A DNA stretch of 64,000 nucleotides, taken from Vanrija pseudolonga. Lineage: Eukaryota; Basidiomycota; Tremellomycetes; Trichosporonales; Trichosporonaceae. This document shows positions 45,516 to 56,080 of the stretch, piece by piece. The notes beneath the pieces are model-generated. The model searched no databases. It saw only the letters and a list, made by a program, of their open reading frames with translations, and had not been told where the DNA came from. The stretch spans positions 2,604,001-2,668,000 of the forward strand of contig NC_085850.1 in assembly GCF_020906515.1 (NCBI RefSeq), given 5' to 3'. The first letter of the stretch is position 1; the number at the start of each line of letters is the position of its first letter. A program made the position numbers and the translations under genes.

Positions 45516-46091
45516 ATGCCCCCCTTCCCCATCCCAGACATCACCCTCCCCGACCCGCCGACGCGTAAGACGCGCTCCGGCTCCGCGGCCAGCCTGCACC
45601 TCGCGCGCTCGCGCAGTAGTCTGGGGAGTACAGAGGAGGCCGGGCTGCTCGTTGGCTCGGGAGCGGGTCCAGGAGGGCGGCGGAGGGCAAGTTTCGCTCT
45701 CACGCCGATTACGCGCAAGGTCGCCGCCGACGAGCGCGACTCGGACGACAACGACGAGGACGACGCCAGCGTGCTCTCGCCGCTCCCGCCTAGCCCGCTG
45801 ACGCCGACCACGCTCGAGGCGAACACTGCGCGCTGGGCCGCAACGCAGCGCGACGACCCCGCCGACCGCACACCCGACGCAGACATCGAGGCACACCCGC
45901 GTATCTCGCTCTCCCACCGCGCTGTGCAGTTCGCCGACGAGGACGACATCGAGGTGTTTGACGCTTCCGAGGCCGACACGTTTGAAAAGCCCGTCGGGAG
46001 CGAGATGCTCGCCATCGTGCTCAGCTGCTCGATGCTCGCTGTCATCGCCACCGCGGCCGCCCTGACGACAATGTACGACTGGGTCCTGTAG
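45516..46091 (+). CDS. Putative tail-anchored membrane protein
   Basis: Single-exon 191-aa frame that I do not recognise. The N-terminal two thirds are polar and probably disordered, with Ser/Arg-rich possible kinase sites (RKTRSGSAASLHLARSRSSL) and an acidic patch (DERDSDDNDEDDAS). The segment AVQFADEDDIEVFDASEADTF precedes one C-terminal hydrophobic helix (MLAIVLSCSMLAVIATAAAL) ending TTMYDWVL. One helix at the extreme C-terminus and no signal peptide indicate a tail-anchored protein of the ER, mitochondria or peroxisomes. It is divergent from the clathrin-accessory gene (213 bp) and converges on the SMP/C2 gene (94 bp). Confidence 0.65.
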   Translation: MPPFPIPDITLPDPPTRKTRSGSAASLHLARSRSSLGSTEEAGLLVGSGAGPGGRRRASFALTPITRKVAADERDSDDNDEDDASVLSPLPPSPLTPTTLEANTARWAATQRDDPADRTPDADIEAHPRISLSHRAVQFADEDDIEVFDASEADTFEKPVGSEMLAIVLSCSMLAVIATAAALTTMYDWVL

Positions 46092-46185
46092 CCGCTTCTG
46101 CACGCACGTCGCAGGCATTACATGTAGGTGTGTGCTAACGGTACAAGGCTAACAGCAGAATCCACGACATCCACGACGCCAGACG

Positions 46186-49100
46186 CTAGAACCGGCTCTG
46201 TCCCTCCTGCTCGACCTCGAGATCACCTCCGCGCGGCCGCCGGTCCTGCTTGGTCTTCTCAGCGCTCGAGAGCAGCTTGGACTCAATCTTATCCTTAACA
46301 AGCTTGCCCGTGCGGGCGATTTTCAGCTGGAACAGACCACGGTTCTGAGCTGTTAGCACAAGCCGACTTCACTGGCCACCACGCCACTCACTCCTTGGCG
46401 AAGGGCCTTGCCATGCGCATTGCTCTCTTGAAGCATGGCGCGAGTATCGTCGTCGTGCAGCTTATCAGCGCGCTGCTTGGCCTCGGGCGCCTCGTCACCA
46501 GAGTCCAAATCGTCGTCCTCCGAGTCGTCCGTGTCGTACCCATCGTCCTTCTCCTTGTCCTTTTCGGCATTCGCGGCCGCGATCTGCGCCGGCGTCGCGT
46601 CGATCATTCGCGTCGCCTCCCATGCATTGTACGTTGCACGGAACTTGAGGTCCCGTTTGGCGAGCTTCTGGTGTGCACGGCTGATACCGGGGTGGAGAAC
46701 AAACGAGATGTGAATGAACCCAATCATGCGGATGTCGTTCGAGTTCCTGTACAGAGTCGCTGGGTCCCCCTGTCGCTGGTACTGGTTGAAGACTAACGCC
46801 GCTCGGATGGCATCACGCGGTGAGGACGTGGCGAACACCGGGATGACTCTAGATTCCTGGTTGCCGTCGACGACGTCGTCGAGACGCAGTGTCGCAATGG
46901 CGTGGTACTTTGACTTTTTGATCCGTCCGCGCGTGACAAAGCTGAAGAGGACGGACCCCGAGGTTCTGTACATGACGGCCAGTCGTACAGGTTTGGCAAC
47001 GTCCCATGCGACTCTGGTCGTAGTCGGTACGGCCGAGAGGCGTGTGGACGACACACCAGACTTGCCAGACTTGGTAGACGCCGAGTCGTCGGTGGGCGCG
47101 ACCGAGTGGCCAAGGTCGGCGAGCTGTGGCTCGTCGTCCAGGCTGTCTCTGGATGCACCAGCACCAGATGAGTCCAGGATCGCCTTGTCGTGGTCCGTCT
47201 CAATCACGAGCGACGGGGGTTTGCCAAAGGCGCTCGAGAAGTCGGTCGTGGACAACGACGTGACTTCAAACGTCGCCACCTCGTACGTCGAGATACCCTT
47301 GGGCAGGTGGATGTCCAGCGGCTTGAACAGCAGCGAGAGGCGCATCTTGCCCCACCCGAGGCCGCCGACGAGCGGGTACCAGTGCGTCTCCTGTGCGCGC
47401 TTCTTGAACACATCCTTGAGTCTCAAGGATACAATGCCGAGAATCGCATCGTGCTCGCGGTCACGCTCATCCTTGACCACAAACGTGATTTTGGCCAGCT
47501 GCCAGTCACGAATGAAGCGCTCGCTCATGGCGTTGAAGTATGGCACCGGGTTGAGCTGCTTGGTGCGCGTGCGGTACACCAGCTTGTCGTTGAGGTGCAC
47601 TTCGACATATGCGCTTGGCGGGTTGGTGATCTCGCTCGGCGCACGGTCCACGACATCGGCGAGCGCAGGCTTGCCCATGGCTGCCGATTTCCTCTTGCTA
47701 ACATTGGCAGAGTATGTGCCGGCCAGGGACTCGAGTTCAAGATCTAGACAATCAGCAAGCAGCACTGACCACCACCATCCTCGGCTTCTTCTACTCACCG
47801 ATACACTGGTGAATGTGGAATTGGAGCACACCGGACGGCAACTCGGCGGTCGGTCGCGCCATGGCTTCAACCTCCTCCCTCTGGCGCTCTGTGCAGAACA
47901 TGGCGAGCGTCTCCTTTCGTTCCTTCTCTCTCTGCTTTTCCCACTCTGGCTTTTCGACCAATTCCTCGATCCACTTGATCCACCACGGTGCTTGAATCCC
48001 CTCGTCGGCGTGGTGCTTTCTGGCTCTCTCCATTCTCTTCTCGACCTGCTCCGGCGGCATCTTCCACAGCGGGAAGAAGCGCACCGACCACTGCAGCTCG
48101 CCCTGTGTCTTCATCCCGACGCGGATCGGCGCAAGCTTATCCTTGCGCGCAAACAGCTCATAGCTTTTTTCGCCCTTGGTCGACATGTCGACAAGCTCCT
48201 CCACGTCGACCTCGACCTGGCCCAGCGCATCGTCGGCAGAGAACCGATCCGAGTCGTACATGCGTAGTCTTAGCTTCTCGCCGGTGATAATCGTGTCCTC
48301 GTTGACCAGCACGAACGCGTTCTCGTCATAGATCGGGTTCTGGTTGTCCACAATGGTTCGCGTGCTGTACACCGGCTTGTTGAACTTGGAGAACGAGATG
48401 GCGAGGTACGGGTCACAAGAGCCGACAGTGTCCGCCTTTGGCAGATCCGTCGCGCTGTGAATGACAACCTGCAGAACACCAATGGCGGAAGTTCTGATGG
48501 CCGCGTCCTTGCCGAGCAACAGACGATCGACATCCATCGTGTATCGCTTGGGTCTGACAAAGTGCCCTGCGACCTGGGCGATCGACTTTTGAACTGTTCG
48601 TCAGCCCCAGGTTGCTGCAGGACAACTCACTATACTGCTTGATCAGTGGCAGGTCCATGGCGTTGATACTCCCAAAGCCCATGCTTCGGAGGGGTCGAGC
48701 CGAGATGTTGAACTCGGGCATTGAAAGGAACGTGACAGTCGCCATCCGGACAAACGGAGGCGATGCGGTAAGCAGCAGTCTGATGAGCATCTTGCCCTTG
48801 AGCTCCACAACATCAATGTAGACTGGGATTTCCGAGCCGCCAACACCCTTGACTCCCCAGCCAAAGTACGCAAGCATGTGCAGGCCGAGTCCTCTGGCAC
48901 GGGCATCGGCAGAGTGGCGGTACTGGAATCCGACCTCGAAGTTGACAAACTCGCCCTCTTCGTCATCAATCGCGTCTGCCTTTTGTCTGCCGCCGCTGGC
49001 GACAAGCTCTGTAGGCGCGCCACGGATTCTCTGAAGCAGGCGGTCGCGTTTTCGGAGTTGCTCAGAGTCAGTTACAGCTGAGACGCCGACGGGGTCTAGC

Positions 49101-50885
49101 GGGTGAACTGCAGCGTGCTCCGATACGGATTCGGCCTTGAGCGAGGGGGCCTTGGACGAGGTTCTTGAAGCATTGGACGAGCTGCGGCCAGCTCTTGTGG
49201 TTGCCGGAGCGAGAGTAGCAGGTGCTGGCGTCACTGGCGTTGGCGTCCCGGGTGTCGCGGGTGTCGCGGGTGCCGCAGGCAGGGGAGGAGTACCGGGGGT
49301 AACAGGGACAGCTGCTGACGCATTCGCTTGGGCCGGCGTGGACGGGGTAGCGGGGACGGGGACATTGGATTGCGGCGTCACCACAGGCGCGCCAGACGAC
49401 ACGGTGAACGATCTGGGCTTGCCGTTGACCTTGACTTCTTCAGGTGCCTGAGTGCTGGCCTTGAACCAGTCGTCGTTGGTGATGTGGCGCATCGAGGTGA
49501 GGAGCAGGGGCTGGCTGCCGAGCGATGCACCGGTTACACGGACAGAGGTGACAACAGGGGGCACCTGGTCCATGAGGGCGTCTTCGAGCAAGTCGATGAA
49601 CGGTGTGAGGACGTCGGAGGAGACGACAGGGAAGAGGGAGGTGAGGGCGTGGTTCCTGTCGGTCGGTCAGCAGCGGCATACAGTTCATAACTCACACCCA
49701 GGCGACCGAGTCGTGCTGTGCCGTGTCGGGCGGGAACGGGTCGTCGTGGACCGGCTTGTCGCCAGGATGGCGGGGGTCGAACACGAGGAACAGGACGGGA
49801 GGGACGAGGACAAGCGCCGCAAGTACCACGTTCACGCCGGCCGAGTACAGCACACCAGCGGTGACGATACCCCAGACGATGAACCATTCTTCGCGGGTGG
49901 CCTCGTGGTCTTTGTACGTCCCGAAGAGGAGCGGGAGGGGAGCGATGAGCGCGAGGCTCAGGCCGAGGGGGAAGCCGATAAGCATGAGAACTGGTACGGC
50001 AGCGACGACTGGCGCAGCCTTTAGCCACAGCTCGCGCTTGTGGGCCTCCTTTGCCGCCTTCTCCTCAGCGCTCAACGTGAAGGGTTGAGGATCTTGCTGC
50101 GATTGAGTGTCGGGTAAGCTCGTACCCGCCGCCTTCTCGTCGACCTCTCGACCATGCGATGGCGATGACGAGCGCGATGGCACCGCTGACGCGCCCGGCG
50201 ACGGGGTCAAGGACGACGAGGACGCCGTTCTGCCGTGCCCGTTCGTCGGCCTGCTGAGGAGGCGCATGGTTTCGCCGTCCGCCGTCGTCGAGTGCCGCAG
50301 CGATGTCGGCGTGCCCGGTTGTGAAGACTTGAGCTTTGCAATCATCGGCGAGGCGGGGTCCTTGGGCAGGGCGGAGGGGGGCTCAGCGGCGGCCGGCTGA
50401 GCGAGAGGGAGGGGCGCAGGGGGAGCCTTTGTTGGTGGAGCTGGCTGCGATGGGGGTGGGTTTGCTTGAGCAGGCGCAGGCGCGTCAGAGACGACACGAG
50501 ACACGATCGCGTCGTCGGCAACTCCAACTGGAGCTACTTGATCCCCCTCGACCGCGACCGCGTGCTGCTGCTGTGATGCCCCAGCGCCGGCCGGGGTGAT
50601 GATCGCCTGGGCGCCCAGTGCGGGCGCGGTACCTGGGTGCACGGTGGCTGCTGCGGGCGGACTCGACGGGGCGTGTGCCGCTGGCTCTACGACCGTGGCC
50701 GCGAGGCGCTCCTTGAGGCTCTGCTTTGCGGGCGACGCCGCTGCCGCTGGCAACGGCAGCGGCATCGCACTATGGGTGCTGCTCTCGGTTGCGGCTGACG
50801 ACCCTGGGGGCACGAGCACCGCTTTCGGCTCGCCGTCCTCTCCAGGCGGAGGGGGCGGGGGCAGCGGGCGGTCTGGCGCTGGCAT
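46186..50885 (-). CDS. SMP- and C2-domain lipid-transfer protein (extended-synaptotagmin/tricalbin/Mug190-like)
   Basis: Predicted ER tether of membrane contact sites. Exons 49696-50885, 48631-49655, 47799-48593, 46392-47743, 46186-46344 give 1506 aa. A Pro/Ala/Ser-rich cytosolic N-terminus is followed by hydrophobic segments near residues 284-330 and 335-380 (APVVAAVPVLMLIGFPLGL; VLAALVLVPPVLFLVF), fitting an ER hairpin. An SMP domain follows at about 390-720 (LTSLFPVVSSDVLTPFIDLL, VTSVRVTGASLGSQPLLL, IPVYIDVVELKGKMLIRLLL). It has a Pro/Thr-rich insert. A C2 domain lies near 760-890 (GVLQVVIHSATDLPKADTVG, SCDPYLAISF, NPIYDENAFVLV). A second C2-like region is near 1030-1180 (YVEVHLNDKLVYRTRT). 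An acidic Asp-rich stretch and basic tail end it. The first C2 keeps the DPY segment. Extended synaptotagmins, yeast tricalbins and fission-yeast Mug190 share this order. Confidence 0.85.
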
Positions 50886-52000
50886 TGTTGCGCGGTGTGG
50901 TGAGGACGCGCGTTGCACGAGCGAGCGGTGAAGTCTGGGTTTATTGGTCGTATATATAGGCTTGTGAGGTATTTGTGCTCTGCAGCGGCGTGCCGGCGTG
51001 TTGCTCGGCGAGGTGCTGCGGCTGTCGGTCCTGAACATTCTTGGCTCCAAGGACTCTGGCGGTGGCACTGGCTGGTGGCAATCCGCAGCCAGGCAATACG
51101 GCAGTCAATGACGTCAATTAGGTTTTGGGTGCAGCAGCATTTAGCCTAGTTTAGTCGTGGTGCACAGTCTGAAACAAGTCGCGCCGCGGGTGCAACTGAA
51201 TCGACAACACACACGTTGCATCGCACGCGTCAATGGTGGCCATCCGCATCTTCAATGCCGACGCCTTCCTTTTACGGCTGGGCACACTCACTTCCATCAG
51301 CGGCCCCGGTGAGCTCGTGCGGCGCCGTCGTGTCAGCCACGACTGCGCCGCCGCCACCACCACCACACAGTCGCCACTGAGCCAGCTGGCGGCAGCCCGT
51401 AGCTAGTAGCATGGTCCCTCTTGGCGGTTACACATTCCACGCACGGGCCATCATTCCCTTCTTCTGCCCGACTAGCGCAGCAGTGTGCAAGCAGCAGGCA
51501 GCACGCAGCAACGTTTTTTGTCTCCTTCTTTGCCCGATCAAATTGTAATCAAAGGCAATCAGTGGATCAGTGTGGGTGCTGGCTGGCTGGCTGGCTGTTA
51601 CACTGTGGTCATAAGTGGCATGTGCGTCGCAAGCATCCTTTTTTGTTATCTTGATCGCCGCACGACAACTCGCACCGTCAACCGACGATCAATCTTTCTA
51701 CACTGCAACAACCTACAGTTCTACGCCGCCCACGGCCCCCCTTGGTCTGACACCCTCACGACCGCCAGCAGCCTCACCCTCCTTGACGTGCTCGCCCAGT
51801 CCCCAGCATTGACCTTCTTTTTCCTCCCCCCCTCGCAGGTCAAAGCTCACACCCACCCACCCTTTTTGCCCCTAAAAACCCGCGCGCTGATTCTCTCCAC
51901 TCACCTCACACCATACTCACTCGACTCTCCCTCCCTCCTATCCCCTCCTTTGAAACCCCCACTCATTGTATTGTCACTCTTATCACAACTCACCCCCACC
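50886..52000. promoter_or_regulatory. Divergent 1.1-kb intergenic region
   Basis: Between the SMP/C2 gene and the next plus-strand gene. No additional gene is supportable. The right half (51700-52000) is strongly C/CT-rich with CACCCACC repeats, the usual look of a leader here. GGCTGGCTGGCTGG tandem repeats lie near 51583-51597. Confidence 0.5.
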
Positions 52001-54069
52001 ATGCCCACGTGGTTCAAGTTTAGCAGCCCCCGGAGCAGCCCCCAGGCACCCCCAAAGCCCATAGCGACAGAGACCGACACGGACAGCGTCGAGGTGCTGC
52101 ATGAAAACGGCGTAGACGTCAACGACCACGACACCGAGCCCGAGACGGTCAACTCGGCTGTGCAGCGCCTCGTGCCGCGCCAGTTCAAGGAGTCTCGCTT
52201 TGAGAGCCTGCATATCACTCCGTCGGAGCGCAACCTCTACCTCGCCGCGGTGGAGCGTCTCAACGGCGAGACACCTTCCCTTCCTTTGTTTGCCGACCAG
52301 GCGCCAGAGTTGCCCGAGCTGTCTCTGGGACGCACCTCGATCCCGCCGATAGACGTGACCTACCCCGAATCAACAGTGTTCGATGGCACCCAGCCATTGA
52401 CGGCAAACGAATGGCGCTTGTCCGAGTCGCATTACTCGAAGCGACATGGGCTCCTCGCCATCTCGGGCCCCAGCACTATCAGGCTGCACGCGTTCCCCGC
52501 TGCGACACTGCTCGAGGTTGACGAAGCGCTGGCCAAATGGACACCGGGCGTGGCGGCCAGGAGCGACAGCACCGAGAACCTGCGGCGCCATAAGGACGAC
52601 TCGGCACCTGTGGCCGCGTGGAAGGCAGAGCTCAAGAACCACCCATGGAAACAGAAGAGCAGCGGCGAACTAGAGTGAGTGCCGTGTGTGCCGGGCACGC
52701 CTGTGACACTGCCTCTGACCCCGAAATTTAGGTCGATCCGTCTGCTGCTGTCCATCTTTACAGCCTTGGGGAAGCACGGATGGTCGCTCGTCGGAGACGT
52801 CCGTGCCTCGTCGGGCAAGGTACGTTGACGGCGTGCGGTGGTGACTGACGGTGGCCAGCTCGACACGCACAACTTTGTGTTTGCCTACTGCCCGACCAGC
52901 ACGACGATCCCACCGCTATTTTTTGCAGTGACGTTCCCCCGTAGGTCGAGCTTCTGCGGTGCGCACTGACGCCAGAACCCGACCGCATATCGCTCGTGTC
53001 CCCGCCACCAAGGTTCTCAAAGGAGCTGGTCGATGCGGTGCGCAACGCAATTCTGCACGGCACCCCTTCGGCACCGCCCGGCATCGACACACCAAAGCTG
53101 AAAGAAGAGGGATGGCACGAGCCAGGCGTGTACAAATTCTGGATCAGCGACCACTCTGGCGCAAAGCGCGACTTTGTCTCGCGCTTCGGCCGCACACGCC
53201 TGGTCAAGCTCGCACCGCGGCTGCAGGCGCCGGTGGTTATTTCCATTATCGACTCGCTCATGGAGCTGCACTTTGACTTTGTTGGCTCGGTGCCACTTCT
53301 CCCGCAAACCCATGGACGCGATATTCTCGTCTTTTCGTCGCTCCCATTCTCCGGTCTGTCTGCGCGCGACGCGTTCGTTGCCCCCGAGCCGATTCTCGAC
53401 GAGAGCAGCAGCTCGGTGCTTCTTGACACAGGCTCGCTGCGCGAGAGTATCGCGCACATTACCGCCTCGTGGCACGCCCACCTCCACGACGACGTCGACC
53501 GCTCTAGGACCTTCCCGCCCTCGAGAAACGGCAAGAGAGCCCCGAGACCGACAGTTCGCACCCGGACAGACTCGGGACAGACGGTGAAGCAGGTTCACCG
53601 GCAGTCGGCGCCGTCGCCGTCCAGCGCACACACCGCGAGCTCGGGACAGCACACTGCTCGCGCGCGTTCGCCGCTCGTCGATGAGCCACGTTCGTCCCCG
53701 CTCAACGAGGAGCCGCCGCGATCATCCCCGCTACGTGAGGAGTCGCGGGAGTCACCCAACCCAGACGACCACAAGCCGGTACCGGAAGTCCCCGCTTCGA
53801 CCGTCTCCCTGCCACTCGGTCTCGGCCCACCGCCAGCCATCATCCTGCCCCCCACGGCCAAGCGTGTTGCCACGCCCGTGACCATCACCGTCGCGCCCAA
53901 CGCCATTGCCAGCGTGAATGGATCAGTGGGCTACCTGACCTCGGCCGATGGCGAGTCGGTGCGTGAAAGCGACGTCGACAGTCGCGCAAGCCGGGCGAGT
54001 ACGGTCGGGTCGACGCGCCCGCCTGGCGTGGGCAGCGTTCGTACCCGTGTGTCAGTCGTCGAGGCGTAG
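52001..54069 (+). CDS. Conserved-looking hypothetical protein
   Basis: Exons 52001-52674, 52732-52819, 52859-52940, 52976-54069 (introns 57, 39 and 35 nt) give 645 aa. I do not recognise the family. Residues 1-420 look folded, with aromatic and helical stretches: WFKFSSPR at the start, SESHYSKRHGLLAISGPS, IRLLLSIFTALGKHGWSLVG, LDTHNFVFAYCPTSTTIPPLFF and WHEPGVYKFWISDHSGAKRDF. The C-terminal third is Ser/Pro/Arg-rich and disordered (SSPLNEEPPRSSPLREES). No signal peptide or clear membrane helix is seen. The region around IRLLLSIFTALGKHGWSLVG resembles a small alpha/beta domain, but no function can be given. It converges on the DHHC gene, 118 bp apart. Confidence 0.75.
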
Positions 54070-54187
54070 CCCTCCCGGATCTGTCACTCTTGTCATTCTG
54101 CATCGTCGCGCACTCATCGCCACATGCCATAGTATTAGTTGTTACAAAAGCATATCATTTCTCTATGTAGACGTCCTAAGATGGCCT

Positions 54188-55613
54188 CTAGTGTGAGTGG
54201 GACAACAACGTTGTTTCGTCGTCGGCCGCGATGCTCTCGGCGTCGGCGATCAAGCGCGCACGTACAGCCGGCGCGACGGGCCAGTTCCACAGCTCCGAGT
54301 CGGGGACGCTCACGCGGAGCACGTTCCACGGCGCGAGCCAGCTAATCCCCTTGCCACGGGAAATCAGCTGCTCAAAGTTTCCCCAGGCGCCGAGGTCGTA
54401 CGGCCGCTCGCCCTCCAGCGCAGGCAGGACTGCGCCGGCCCACTCATCGCTGCCTTCAAGCGGCACGAAGAACCAGTGCGAGTTGGCAAAGCGCGCCGCA
54501 TCGGCAATCAAGTCCTCGCCTGGCTCTTCGCCGCGCGCCCGCTTGGCGGCAATATCAGAGCGCAGCTTCGCCAGGCTCTTTGCGCGCTCGACGTCGATAG
54601 TCAGCTCGCCGGACAGGACGTGCCGGAGGGTCGAGTACCCCAGCGCCGTGGTGAGCAGCGCCAGCAGGTGCCCGATAAGCGAGAGCGCGCCGATCTCCCA
54701 GGAGGCAACGCCGCCTGGACCGCCGCCGTCTGCCTGGTCGAGCCCGCGCCAGCCGAGGAAGAGGCCTACTATCACCCTCCCCACGGGGCCGCCGGCGACG
54801 ACCCATCCCGGGCGCCAGGCCCAGAAGCGGGCCGCGCGTGCGTCGATGGCGGAGTTTGCCCATGCGGCTGGGACGCGCGCGAGGAGCGTGCCATACGCCG
54901 GGATGAGGGACGTGAGCACGACGACCGGCGAGCCGAACAGCAGCGCGAGGAAGGCGGGGAGGTACGGGCCCGTGATGCAGTTGGCGAGCTGGCGTGAGCT
55001 GTGTCGCACGCAGAAACAACTCACGAAGGCGCAGTGGTGGTCGAAGGCACACCTGCACACGCCACACTCGGAGCAGTGGCGCGCGCGTGCGGGCTTCCAG
55101 CGGCCGCCACACCGCCCCTTATGGCAGCTGGCGATGAGGGCTTCGGCCGCTTCCTCGTGGCCTGCGGCGCGCGGAACGAGCGTGTATCCCTCCCTCAGCG
55201 CGCGCCGGGGCGGCACGCACTCGAACAGCGTGCGCAGGGTGGCGAGGTCGCCTGGCGCGCGGGGCGGGGGCACGCTCTGCCGCGACGGGAGGAGGTACAG
55301 GCGCAGAAAGGTGCCCACGAGGGCGGGGAACGCGGCTGCTACGGCAGCGCAGTAGACGGCTGTTGTTGTCAGCTGCCGCTGTGAGCCAGATGGCGGTGCA
55401 GCAGCCTACCTGACGACCATGGCCGGCGCTGGTCGACACAGAGGTATGCGTCTGCAGATCGATCGTGTGAGCGTGTGCAGCTGGGCGCTTGTCGCAGCCT
55501 GCTTGCTTACATCCGATGGTGCCGAGGGCGCGGCGAAATGACAGCGCGAGGTATGTGAGGATCGCGGGCGGGATCACCTGCTCTAGGAGGGTGGTGAGGC
55601 GCAGCCTGCGCAT
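54188..55613 (-). CDS. DHHC-type protein S-acyltransferase
   Basis: Palmitoyltransferase, polytopic membrane enzyme. Exons 55511-55613, 55025-55359, 54188-54988 give 412 aa. Hydrophobic segments lie in exon 1 (VIPPAILTYLALSF), exon 2 (YCAAVAAAFPALVGTFLRLY) and twice in exon 3 (LPAFLALLFGSPVVVLTSLI; IGALSLIGHLLALLTTALGY). The Cys-rich domain reads HCSECGVCRCAFDHHC, then across the splice site AFLANCITGPYLPAF. The active Cys is in DHHC and the zinc-binding HC and C residues are present. The usual PW after DHHC is AF, and the usual Asn after the next Cys is Tyr, so it is an unusual member. Intron 2 is 36 nt, stop-free and in frame, so its retention would insert 12 residues inside the catalytic domain. 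Substrate unknown. Confidence 0.85.
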
Positions 55614-56080
55614 GGTGCGCCGGGATGGGAGTTGAGACAAGGATGAGTCAACAAGATCAGTCAGGTGGGTGGCTGGTGTGGCACCGTGTTGCGTGTTGCC
55701 CGTGTCGACTTGGGATTGCGGGAAGCAGCAGCAGTCTGTCGGAGGCGGCGACGATGATGAGATGAACGACGTCAGACGGGCAAGGCAAAAGTCGAGGCGC
55801 AACGAGGCTTGGCTGGCTGGGCGTAAGCTGGGCACGTATCTGGGCAGTGCAACGCCCATGAGGTCACAGGCACGTCCAAAAGCCATCAACAATGCGATGA
55901 GCCTGGCATTGATTTGCTCCCGTGGGTCAGCTGATGGTCGACGCCAAAAGTGAGCCTGACATGGCTGATGGGTCGCCCAAGCACCAAGGCTAAAGAGGGG
56001 GGCTACAATCCCCCCCTCCCTTGCCGTTGCCTCTTTCCACCCCCCCCTCTTACCACCACTGCACCATAACAAACACAATA
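55614..56080. promoter_or_regulatory. Divergent promoter of the DHHC and FAR1-like genes
   Basis: 467 bp between opposed ATGs, ending in a C-run-rich leader (CCCCCCCTCCC near 56010) before the FAR1-like ATG. No further gene seen. Confidence 0.5.
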
